Shown: positions 5,843 through 12,506 of the stretch, one piece after another
Numbering within the stretch: the stretch's first letter is position 1
How the letters are laid out: every line of letters starts with the position of its first letter
DNA from: an uncultured Paraprevotella sp.
GTDB lineage: Bacteria > Bacteroidota > Bacteroidia > Bacteroidales > Bacteroidaceae
Assembly: GCA_900766785.1 (NCBI GenBank)
Contig: CAAFWT010000079.1
Span: 1-12,506, forward strand
Direction of reading: 5' to 3'
DNA: 12,506 nt
Made by a program: the position numbers and the translations under genes
Notes under the pieces: model-generated
The model's database searches: none
What the model was told of the DNA's origin: nothing
The model's input: the letters and a program-made list of their open reading frames with translations, nothing else

Positions 5843-7546
5843 TCATCCCTGCAGGGCAGCCATCATAGGACGCTCCAGTCGTATTACGGGCATGGCATAA
5901 GCTGTCTTACCCATAGTGATGGTATCTGGAGTATCCACCTGTGGTACCGACTCTCCGTTCATAAGAATCTCTGTAGCCTTCAGCACGGTGGGATCGGTCT
6001 CATTGAGGAATTTGATATACTCACACATATCCAGCGAATTGTAGATGATGTTGCCGTATATGGCACGTTCGAAGAGTGTGCGACTCTTGTAGAGCATGAG
6101 ATTTCTCCTGCGCAGGGAGTGCTGTTCACCGAAGCGTGCAAACTGTTCCAGGAGTCCTTGTTTGCGCAGATACCTCTCCATCTGCATGGCATTGGGATAG
6201 TCGGATAGTTTGCTCCTGTTGGCATCGGTATATGCGAAGGCAAACTGGCGGATAAGGCCAGTGAAGAGGGCCTCGCGGTAATAGGATGTCACGGCTGTGG
6301 TGTCCTCGGGTATGAACACGTCGGGCACAATGCCGCCTCCTCCATATACGGTGCGTCCTATGAGGGTCTGGTAGGAAGGACCATCCTGATGAATGCTGTC
6401 CTGCGAGAAGAATTCTCCGCGCTCATATCGTGCCATGAGTTCGTTCTCATATTCCTCGTCATGACCCTTGGTATAGGGTTTCTGTATGCAACGTCCACTG
6501 GGAGTGTAATAACGTGCAATGGTGAGGCGCACCACGCTACCGTCTCTGAACTCCACAGGCTGCTGAACCAGTCCCTTTCCGAATGTACGACGTCCTACGA
6601 TGGTTCCCCTGTCATTGTCCTGGATGGCACCTGCAAAGATCTCGCTCGAACTGGCACTGGCCTCGTCCACAAGTACCACCAAGGGGAGTGTCTGGAAGGT
6701 TCCTCTTCCGTCGCTATTGAATTCCTCGCGCGGGCTTTTCCTTCCCTCGGTATAGACGATAAGGCGGTCCTTGGGCAGAAATTCGTTGGCCATCTGAATG
6801 GCTATGTGCATGTATCCTCCCGTATTGCCTCGGAGGTCCACTACCAGTCCTTCCATTCCTTCGATGTTCAGTTCTGCCAGGGCCACCAGCATCTCGGCAT
6901 AGGTCTGTTCTCCAAAGTTCTTCACTCTGATGTATCCCGTTTTCTCATTGATCATATAATAGGCATCCACGCTTACCACGGGTATGTCCCCTCGGACTAC
7001 AGTAAAGTCTGTGATACCTTTCACTCCATGTCTCACGATGCCCAACTTGACCTTGCTGCCCTTCTGGCCTTTGAGATGCTTCATCACATCCAGCGACTCC
7101 ATGCCGATGAGCGATTTCCCGTTTGCACTTACTATGCGGTCTCCTGCCATCAGACCCACTTTCTCGGCAGGTCCTCCGTGGATGACCGACATGACATTTA
7201 CGGTATCCTTCTGTACCACGAAACTGACGCCTATGCCGCTGAATTGTCCTCTCAGGTCATCGTCAGCCTCCTTGGCATCCTGTGCACTCAGATAACTGCT
7301 GTGTGGATCCAGTTCCTTGAGGATACCGGGCATGGCATCCTCCACCAGTTGGGACATATTGACGGTATCCACATAATTGTTATCTATAATCTGCAAGAGG
7401 TAACTCAGCTTGTTGGAACCCGTATTGATGATGCTCAGACGATTACCAGCAAAGTGACTGGTACAGAATGTGCCTATGAGTATGCCTATGATGATACTCA
7501 GCGAGATGAGCAGTGGGGTAAAACGCCCCTTATTGTTATTGTTCAT
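5843..7546 (-). CDS. S41 family C-terminal processing peptidase with PDZ domain
   Basis: A 567-residue CtpA/Prc-type serine protease, anchored by one N-terminal membrane segment (residues 11-29) with the rest in the periplasm. Such enzymes trim or degrade envelope proteins from their C-termini. After an N-terminal helical region, the PDZ domain spans about 95-185 (FSGIGVSFV at 102-110, then GPAEKVGLMAGDRI at 125-138). The protease domain carries GYIRVKNFGE (204-213), VVDLRGNTGGY (235-245) and the active-site stretch DEASASSSEIFAGA (294-307). S299 and K324 (TFGKG), 25 residues apart as in E. coli Prc, form the Ser-Lys dyad. A C-terminal extension of about 170 residues follows, common in Bacteroidetes members. 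It lies 82 bases after the deaminase gene on the same strand, probably one transcript. Confidence 0.95.
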   Translation of the reverse strand: MNNNNKGRFTPLLISLSIIIGILIGTFCTSHFAGNRLSIINTGSNKLSYLLQIIDNNYVDTVNMSQLVEDAMPGILKELDPHSSYLSAQDAKEADDDLRGQFSGIGVSFVVQKDTVNVMSVIHGGPAEKVGLMAGDRIVSANGKSLIGMESLDVMKHLKGQKGSKVKLGIVRHGVKGITDFTVVRGDIPVVSVDAYYMINEKTGYIRVKNFGEQTYAEMLVALAELNIEGMEGLVVDLRGNTGGYMHIAIQMANEFLPKDRLIVYTEGRKSPREEFNSDGRGTFQTLPLVVLVDEASASSSEIFAGAIQDNDRGTIVGRRTFGKGLVQQPVEFRDGSVVRLTIARYYTPSGRCIQKPYTKGHDEEYENELMARYERGEFFSQDSIHQDGPSYQTLIGRTVYGGGGIVPDVFIPEDTTAVTSYYREALFTGLIRQFAFAYTDANRSKLSDYPNAMQMERYLRKQGLLEQFARFGEQHSLRRRNLMLYKSRTLFERAIYGNIIYNSLDMCEYIKFLNETDPTVLKATEILMNGESVPQVDTPDTITMGKTAYAMPVIRLERPMMAALQG

Positions 7547-7628
7547 AGCTTTATGTTATGTCTTGTATGTTTCTTTGGATAAATATTATAAGGTAGGTAT
7601 ATGATGAGCATGTAGGCCGAGGGTATGC

Positions 7629-8060
7629 TTATTCTTCCTCATCGTTGATACTGTGATATTCCACCTCGATACCTGCTCGGCGAAGAAGCTCGATGCCATC
7701 GGTCAGTCTGTATTCGCGTGCATAGACCACCCTGCGTATGCCTGCCTGAATAATCAGCTTGGAGCATTCCACACAGGGGGAATCTGTCACGTAGAGCGTG
7801 CTGCCATCGCTATTGTTATTGCTTCGGGCTATCTTTGTGATGGCATTAGCCTCGGCGTGTAGCACATAGGGCTTGGTGAGATGGTCCTCATCTTCGCATA
7901 CGTTCTCAAATCCCGATGGGGTACCATTGTATCCGTCGCTGATGATTCTCTTGTCTTTGACGATGAGCGCACCCACACGGCGGCGTTGGCAATAGCTGTT
8001 CTCGCTCCAGATTCTTGCCATCCTCAGATATCTGCTGTCCAGTTCCTTTTGCTTATCCAT
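7629..8060 (-). CDS. Zinc-dependent dCMP/cytidylate deaminase family protein
   Basis: A 143-residue cytoplasmic deaminase, the usual length for bacterial ComEB/dCMP deaminase proteins. The zinc site is complete: H68 and catalytic E70 in VLHAEANAI, and C96/C99 in DSPCVECSKL. SDGYNGTPSGF (41-51) is the nucleotide-pocket segment typical of deoxycytidylate deaminases rather than cytidine or tRNA deaminases. The expected reaction is dCMP to dUMP, supplying thymidylate synthesis. A second zinc site and the allosteric dCTP/dTTP site seen in longer family members cannot be judged here. It starts 24 bases after the M3 peptidase stop and is followed by the S41 gene, so all three probably share a transcript, with no obvious functional link between them. 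Confidence 0.93.
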   Translation of the reverse strand: MDKQKELDSRYLRMARIWSENSYCQRRRVGALIVKDKRIISDGYNGTPSGFENVCEDEDHLTKPYVLHAEANAITKIARSNNNSDGSTLYVTDSPCVECSKLIIQAGIRRVVYAREYRLTDGIELLRRAGIEVEYHSINDEEE

Positions 8061-8084
8061 ATCGGTAGCCTATAAATGTATGAA

Positions 8085-10133
8085 TTACTGTCTGTTTATC
8101 CCATTTCTCTCCAGCAAAGCGTCAATGCTTGGCTTCTGTCCACGAAAACGCTCGTAAAGCTTCATAGGTGTATCTGTTCCTCCCCGCTCCAGTATCTCGC
8201 GTCGGAAGCGAAAGGCTGTATCATGATCAAAGATACCATTCTGCAGGAAGAGGCTGAAGGCATCGGCATCCAGCACTTCTGCCCATTTGTAACTGTAATA
8301 ACCTGCAGAATAACCTCCGTTCATGATATGTCCGAACTGAACGGACATGCAGGTCTGAGGAGGCTGTGGCAGGAGCTGGGCCTTCTCCCACGCCTTGGCT
8401 TCGAAGGCAGGTACATCCTCGGTGAAGGGTTCTTTCATATCGTAGTAAGCCATATCCAGCATGCAGAAACTCAGTTGGCGGATGCAGAGGTAGCCACACA
8501 TGTAATTGTTGCTGTCCTTCACGCGCTTGATCAGTTCCTCTGGCAGAGGAGCGTCCGTCTCATAATGAAAGGCAAAGGTGTCCAGAAACTCCTTCTGTGT
8601 GACGTAGTTCTCCATAAACTGCGAGGGCAATTCCACAAAGTCGCGATATACATTGGTTCCGCTCTGCGCCATGAAACGCACGCGGGAGAAGAGTCCATGC
8701 AGGGCGTGACCGAATTCATGCAGGAAGGTTTCCACCTCGCCCAGTGTGAGCAGAGAGGGCTTGTCCTCGGTGGGTTTGGTGAGATTCATGGTGATGCTTA
8801 CATGAGGCCGATGATCCTTTCCGTCCTGATCGATATACTGTTCGGCATAACTGGTCATCCAGGCACCGCTCTGCTTGTTTTCTCTGGGGTGGAAGTCGGC
8901 ATAGAGCACACCCAGATACGTTCCGTCCTCATCCAGTACCTCATATGCTTCCACATCGGGATGATACACGGGGATGTCCTTGCGCAGATGGAAGGTGATG
9001 CCATACAGACGTGTGGCCAGTCCGAAAACGCCCTTCTTCACATTTTCCAACTTGAAGTAGGGGCGTAGCATCTCGGCATCCAGATTATATCTTTCCATCT
9101 TCAGCTTGCGTCCGAAATAGGAATAATCCCAGGGCTCCAGTTGGAAATCCTCGCCACAGAGCTTCTTGGCCAGATGTTCCAGCTCCGTCAGTTCCTTTCT
9201 GGCCACAGGCATATAAGCATCCATCAGCTGTTGGATGAGTGCATATACGTTAGCGGTATTTTCCGCCATGCGTCTCTTCAGCACACTCTCGGCATAAGTC
9301 TCGTTGCCCAACAGCTGTGCTATCTCTCTTCTGAGGTTGACGATCCTGGTCACCAACTGACGATTGTCATGCTCTCCACCTTTACAGCAGATGGTGTTCT
9401 TGGCCATATACATCTGGCGTCGCAGTTCCCGGTTGTCGGCATATGTGAGAAAGGGACCGTAACTGGGCTGATGCAGGGTGAAGAGCCATCCTTCCATTCC
9501 CTTTTCCTTGGCTGCCAGGGCTGCGGCATCAAGGGCTGTCTCAGGCAGGCCAGCCAGCTCCTGCTGGTCGGTGATATGCAGACTGTAGGCATTGGTCTCC
9601 TTCAGACAGTTTTGGCCGAACTGGAGGCTGATGGTGTCCAGCTCTATTCTCATCCTCGTCAGTTTCTCTTTGTCTTCATCCGAGAGGCATGCTCCTCCGC
9701 GCTGGAATCCATCAAAGATGTCGTCCAGCAATTTCTGTTCCTCGGCATTGAGCCCTTTTTCGTGCTCCTTGACATATTTGATGCGCTCAAAGAGTTTCCT
9801 GTTGAGCATTATCTTATTGGCATGCTCGGTGAGTAGGGGAGAGAGTTTCTGTGCCAGCTGGTCGGCTTCGTCGCTTGTGCAACAACTAAGCAGATTGAAG
9901 AAGATGGTGGTGGCCCTGTTGAGGAGCTGGTCTGTGGGTGGCAGGATGGTGTTACTGAAGGAGGGTTCCTCAGGGTTACTGATGATATCATCAATGGCCC
10001 TCTCCTCCTGTCTCATGCCTTCCAGGATGGCTTCCTCATAGTCGGCCAGTGTGATCTTATCAAAAGGGGCCGTGTCGTGAGGTGTTCCGTATTCACCACT
10101 TATTAATGGATTCACTCTCTTTGCTTCTGTCAT
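8085..10133 (-). CDS. dcp: M3 family metallopeptidase, peptidyl-dipeptidase Dcp type
   Basis: A 682-residue zinc peptidase, close to E. coli Dcp in length. Dcp removes dipeptides from peptide C-termini and helps recycle intracellular peptides. The thermolysin-like site is intact: H472, E473 and H476 in LHEFGHALHGLF, with third ligand E501 in DFVELPSQ. NPLISGEYGTPHDTAPFDKI near the start matches the family N-terminus (NPL, PFDKI), and residues to about 220 form the helical cap. There is no signal peptide, so a cytoplasmic location is inferred. The ATG at 10133 is directly preceded by an 11-base TA repeat. Only 54 bases separate it from the crp-like gene upstream, so it may be read through from there or use a promoter in or near that gap; no clear -7 element was found. 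Oligopeptidase A is a less likely relative. Confidence 0.93.
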   Translation of the reverse strand: MTEAKRVNPLISGEYGTPHDTAPFDKITLADYEEAILEGMRQEERAIDDIISNPEEPSFSNTILPPTDQLLNRATTIFFNLLSCCTSDEADQLAQKLSPLLTEHANKIMLNRKLFERIKYVKEHEKGLNAEEQKLLDDIFDGFQRGGACLSDEDKEKLTRMRIELDTISLQFGQNCLKETNAYSLHITDQQELAGLPETALDAAALAAKEKGMEGWLFTLHQPSYGPFLTYADNRELRRQMYMAKNTICCKGGEHDNRQLVTRIVNLRREIAQLLGNETYAESVLKRRMAENTANVYALIQQLMDAYMPVARKELTELEHLAKKLCGEDFQLEPWDYSYFGRKLKMERYNLDAEMLRPYFKLENVKKGVFGLATRLYGITFHLRKDIPVYHPDVEAYEVLDEDGTYLGVLYADFHPRENKQSGAWMTSYAEQYIDQDGKDHRPHVSITMNLTKPTEDKPSLLTLGEVETFLHEFGHALHGLFSRVRFMAQSGTNVYRDFVELPSQFMENYVTQKEFLDTFAFHYETDAPLPEELIKRVKDSNNYMCGYLCIRQLSFCMLDMAYYDMKEPFTEDVPAFEAKAWEKAQLLPQPPQTCMSVQFGHIMNGGYSAGYYSYKWAEVLDADAFSLFLQNGIFDHDTAFRFRREILERGGTDTPMKLYERFRGQKPSIDALLERNGINRQ

Positions 10134-10144
10134 TATATATATAT
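10134..10144. repeat. TA dinucleotide repeat directly before the dcp start
   Basis: The 11 bases immediately before the dcp ATG are alternating T and A with no other base. This sits where a ribosome binding site would be, fitting the AT-rich leaders that replace Shine-Dalgarno sequences in Bacteroidetes. Slippage could change leader length by two bases without altering the protein. Confidence 0.6.
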
Positions 10145-10187
10145 GTATGATTTGTCCATGAAATACTTGCCCTCGTGGGCGGGTCTG

Positions 10188-10898
10188 TCACATGTGTGTA
10201 TCCGTGCTGCCGGTACCATATATGTGTTCTCTGATGATCTTGAGCGATGGGATGCAGATGGTGGAGCGCGATATCTGTATGGCTTTTGTCCTGTCCAGTC
10301 TGTTGAGCATGCGTGAGACCGTGAGCCTTGTCTCTTCCAGATAGAGTGCCAGGTCGTTCATCTTCACATTTATCTTGATGTCCGTCTCATCCTCTCTGCA
10401 GAGCGTCGTCAGCAGATGGAGAAACTTCTGGTCAACCGTTGTCCGAGGAGTGGGTTCCATGAGCACCCCTTGCTTGTGAACGATGGCAGAGAGGTAGTTG
10501 AGCAGATTGTATCTGAAGATGGGATGGTTCATGAGATGTTTACCTACGTCATTCTTCCTTATGCTGATGGTCTGCAATTCACTCTCGGCGTAGTAGGAAT
10601 TCTGATAATGACAATGCAGGCCGTATAAGCTCTCTGGTTCGATGGCTGCGGGAGTCTCTATGATGGACTGGATGCTGAGCCTGCCGTCGGCTGTGGTGTG
10701 CCTTCGGCGTAGCACTCCTGAGGCCACAAGGATCAGATGCGTACATACATCTCCCTGGTTGAGCAGAGCCACACTACTGGATGGTATAAGCTTCATCTCC
10801 AGTCCGTGTGATTCTTCCAGGCGTGCCAAGTCCTGTCCGCTCAGTCCTTGTAATAGGGGCAGATGAGTGAGGATGCGGTATTTGGTGCTGATGTCCAT
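10188..10898 (-). CDS. Crp/Fnr family transcriptional regulator
   Basis: A 236-residue DNA-binding regulator. The ATG at 10898 was chosen over an upstream one at 10982 because it gives the normal family N-terminus (MDISTKYRIL) and avoids overlap with apbE. Residues about 13-125 form a cyclic-nucleotide-binding-type beta barrel (VALLNQGDVCTHLILVASG at 43-61). A long dimerisation helix follows around 128-145, then a winged helix whose recognition segment is NDLALYLEETRLTVSRMLNRL (181-201). The cysteines (C52, C96, C167, C215) are scattered and do not form the N-terminal FNR cluster motif, so an oxygen-sensing Fe-S centre is unlikely. The effector is unknown; many Bacteroidetes members have no assigned ligand. 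It starts 38 bases after apbE and is probably the last gene of mntP-apbE-crp. Confidence 0.88.
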   Translation of the reverse strand: MDISTKYRILTHLPLLQGLSGQDLARLEESHGLEMKLIPSSSVALLNQGDVCTHLILVASGVLRRRHTTADGRLSIQSIIETPAAIEPESLYGLHCHYQNSYYAESELQTISIRKNDVGKHLMNHPIFRYNLLNYLSAIVHKQGVLMEPTPRTTVDQKFLHLLTTLCREDETDIKINVKMNDLALYLEETRLTVSRMLNRLDRTKAIQISRSTICIPSLKIIREHIYGTGSTDTHM

Positions 10899-10936
10899 GA
10901 GTAGCTGGGCCGGGGATGAGCTTGTGGTGTGAATAG

Positions 10937-11971
10937 TTATTCGTTGTCGGAGAGCAGTTTGCTGAAGTCTGGCGTGCACCAAATATCGTACTTGCCGCTG
11001 TCCGCCGATAGGATGAAGTAAGCCTGCAGTTCCTTATGCTTCTGCAGGACGGCCTTTGCGCTGTCCAGGCCCATCACCATGAAGGCAGTAGCAAATCCGT
11101 CGGCCATGGCACATGTGGGCGCCATGACTGTACTGCTCAATATGCTATGTTGCACGGGATAACCGCTATGCGGATCTATGGTGTGTGCCACCCGCTTCCC
11201 GTCCTTCACATAATAGTTGCGGTAATTGCCACTGGTGGCTATGGCGCAGTCGGTCAGCTCAATGATGTCCTGCAGCTGGGAGTTGGCTCCCTGAGTATCA
11301 TCTTCGGGCTTGTTGATACCTATTCGCCAGGGCTCACCCTTGGGATTACGTCCGTGGGAGACTATCTCTCCTCCTATCTCTATCATGAAATTCTCTATGC
11401 CATAACTGCGCAGGAGGGATGCCACCTGGTCCACTCCCAACCCCTTGGCTATAGCGCTGAAGTCGAGGACGATTCTGGGGTCGGCCTTTTCCACCATATG
11501 ATTTCTGATGCTCACCTTTTGCCATCCCACCAGCTGAAGCAGACTGTCCACGGCTGTGCTGTCGGGCCATTGGCCGTGCTTGAATCCAAATCCCCATGCA
11601 TTTACCAGGGGAGCCACGGTGACGTCAAACGAACCTCCTGTAGCTTCGCTGATGGCTGTAGCCTGCTGGAATACCATTTCCAGCATGTCATCGGTATGAA
11701 GGTCCTCCCCCGAGTTTATCTTGCTTACAGTACTCTGCTTGTTGAACATGGAGAGTGAGGAGTCCACCGAGTGCAGACATTGGAGAATCTCCTTCTGCAG
11801 GCTGTTGGCATACTGATACTTCATGTGATATACTGTCCCGAAGATGGCACCTTCCTCCACCTGGAAAGGAATCTGCCTCTGCTCCTTGTTTCTCAATATC
11901 ATGAGAGATGCCAATATGAGCACGGCCAGTACGGGTATATGCCACATTCTGAATCTGTTCTCTTGTTTCAT
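10937..11971 (-). CDS. apbE: FAD:protein FMN transferase
   Basis: Covalently attaches FMN from FAD to a threonine of envelope redox proteins such as NqrB/NqrC or RnfG subunits. The 344-residue form begins at the ATG at 11971, whose ATGA overlaps the mntP stop. A longer in-frame extension to 12163 only overlaps mntP and is not credible. Residues 9-26 form a hydrophobic anchor, so it acts on the periplasmic side. Motifs in order: GTVYHM (45-50), SMFN (74-77), GGSFDVTVAPLVNAWGFG (112-129), DFSAIAKGLGVD (170-181), EIGGE (198-202), ATSGNYRNYY (245-254), HTIDPHSGYPV (263-273), and the Mg-binding end CAMADGFATAFMVMG (287-301) with D291. All family landmarks are present. No Nqr or Rnf target is in the window. 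Confidence 0.95.
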   Translation of the reverse strand: MKQENRFRMWHIPVLAVLILASLMILRNKEQRQIPFQVEEGAIFGTVYHMKYQYANSLQKEILQCLHSVDSSLSMFNKQSTVSKINSGEDLHTDDMLEMVFQQATAISEATGGSFDVTVAPLVNAWGFGFKHGQWPDSTAVDSLLQLVGWQKVSIRNHMVEKADPRIVLDFSAIAKGLGVDQVASLLRSYGIENFMIEIGGEIVSHGRNPKGEPWRIGINKPEDDTQGANSQLQDIIELTDCAIATSGNYRNYYVKDGKRVAHTIDPHSGYPVQHSILSSTVMAPTCAMADGFATAFMVMGLDSAKAVLQKHKELQAYFILSADSGKYDIWCTPDFSKLLSDNE

Positions 11972-12506
11972 GTCAGATGTTCTATTAATATTTTTATACC
12001 TATGAGAATAAGCACGATTCCGCCTATCACCTCGGCATGCCAATTGATCTTCCTGCCTATGATGATGCCTGCTCCGAGGCCACATATGCTCAGGGCTGTG
12101 GAACAGAATCCTATCACGGCTGTCGTGTAAAGCATGCTGGGCAGGCTTGCTGTCGGCAGGCATGCAAATGATAACCCCACTGCCAGAGCATCTATGCTGG
12201 TGGCCACCGAGAGTGTGAGTATATTGCGCACGTTCAGCATTCGTGAACCTACGCGGGGCTCATCATCGGGGTGCAGACCCTCCATGATCATCCTGATGCC
12301 TGTATAAGCCAACAGGAGGAAGGCCACCCAATGGTCTATATGCTCCAGACTATCGGAGAAGAAGGACAGCCCCTGATAGCCCAGCCAGGTCATACCTCCC
12401 TGGAAAAGGCCAAACGAGAGAGCCATCAGCCCCATCCTCATTATCCGGGGGCGGTGTGCCTGCAGGCCTACAGCTATGCTCACGGTAAAGCAGTCAATGG
12501 CTAAGG
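11968..12506 (-). CDS. mntP: MntP-family manganese efflux pump, 5' end beyond the window
   Basis: An inner-membrane Mn(II) exporter. The 178 codons visible lack only roughly the first 10 residues compared with E. coli MntP (188). The frame stays open to the edge, reading LAIDCFTVSIAVG at 12504-12466, which matches the first conserved motif MDAFAVSIA with its essential Asp. The GTG at 12483 is therefore internal, not the start. The second copy of the motif, ATSIDALAVGLSF, lies in the other half, giving the family's internal symmetry. About six hydrophobic segments are seen, including HWVAFLLLAYTGIRMIMEG and the final IGGIVLILIGIKILIEHL. The stop overlaps the apbE start by four bases, so the two are translationally coupled. 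A Mn-sensing yybP-ykoY riboswitch often precedes this family, but the leader is outside the window. Confidence 0.92.
   Translation of the reverse strand, partial: LAIDCFTVSIAVGLQAHRPRIMRMGLMALSFGLFQGGMTWLGYQGLSFFSDSLEHIDHWVAFLLLAYTGIRMIMEGLHPDDEPRVGSRMLNVRNILTLSVATSIDALAVGLSFACLPTASLPSMLYTTAVIGFCSTALSICGLGAGIIIGRKINWHAEVIGGIVLILIGIKILIEHLT

Noticed and set aside
6389..7582. A 397-codon open frame on the + strand opposite the S41 protease gene
   Set aside because: It lies almost wholly antisense to a protein with intact PDZ and Ser-Lys motifs, has no recognisable domain, and its His/Cys-rich composition is typical of reverse-strand shadows.
8076..9836. Two long + strand frames (330 and 231 codons) opposite dcp
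   Set aside because: Antisense to an intact HEFGH-bearing M3 peptidase; no family motif, and starts are not preceded by any promoter-like sequence. They arise from codon bias.
10899..10982. N-terminal extension of the Crp/Fnr gene by 28 codons
   Set aside because: It overlaps the end of apbE, and the family N-terminus begins at the internal ATG at 10898.
11972..12163. N-terminal extension of apbE by 64 codons
   Set aside because: It runs out of frame through mntP, is rich in Arg/His, and would bury the membrane anchor; the ATGA overlap at 11968-11971 gives a normal ApbE start.

Overview
The window looks like ordinary chromosome from a Bacteroidales bacterium, probably Prevotella- or Bacteroides-like. 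Three things point there: mid-range GC with short AT-rich leaders and no strong Shine-Dalgarno sequences, two divergent promoters carrying the Bacteroidetes -7 element TAnnTTTG, and a gene set typical of the order (TenI-like protein, PRPP synthetase, GH29 fucosidase, S41 protease, deoxycytidylate deaminase, M3 peptidase, ApbE, MntP). The genus is inferred; no rRNA or marker gene settles it.

Layout. Bases 1-72 are probably the last codons of an unidentified + strand gene. A strong hairpin at 150-199 separates it from a - strand metallophosphoesterase with a twin-arginine-like leader (284-1636). A 195-base divergent promoter region (1637-1831) then leads to a + strand pair: a ThiE/TenI-family protein (1832-2443) and ribose-phosphate pyrophosphokinase prs (2520-3458). 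Next is an 848-base convergent gap (3459-4306) with no convincing gene but many inverted repeats, including three phased 22-bp repeats with a LacI/PurR-type palindromic core.

From 4307 to the right edge everything is on the - strand. In transcription order: mntP (cut by the right edge), apbE and a Crp/Fnr regulator (12506-10188); an M3 peptidyl-dipeptidase, a CMP/dCMP deaminase and an S41 C-terminal processing protease (10133-5843); then, after a hairpin, a secreted GH29 alpha-L-fucosidase (5701-4307). mntP and apbE overlap by four bases (ATGA), and the other spacings in the first group are short.

By function the window mixes housekeeping (PRPP supply, pyrimidine deoxynucleotide metabolism, intracellular peptide turnover, envelope proteolysis, Mn export, flavinylation of envelope redox proteins) with two exported hydrolases. 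No phage, transposase, CRISPR array, tRNA, rRNA or defence system was seen. The least explained part is the convergent gap, above all the operator-like array at 3809-3872, which lies after the 3' ends of both flanking genes rather than in a promoter region.
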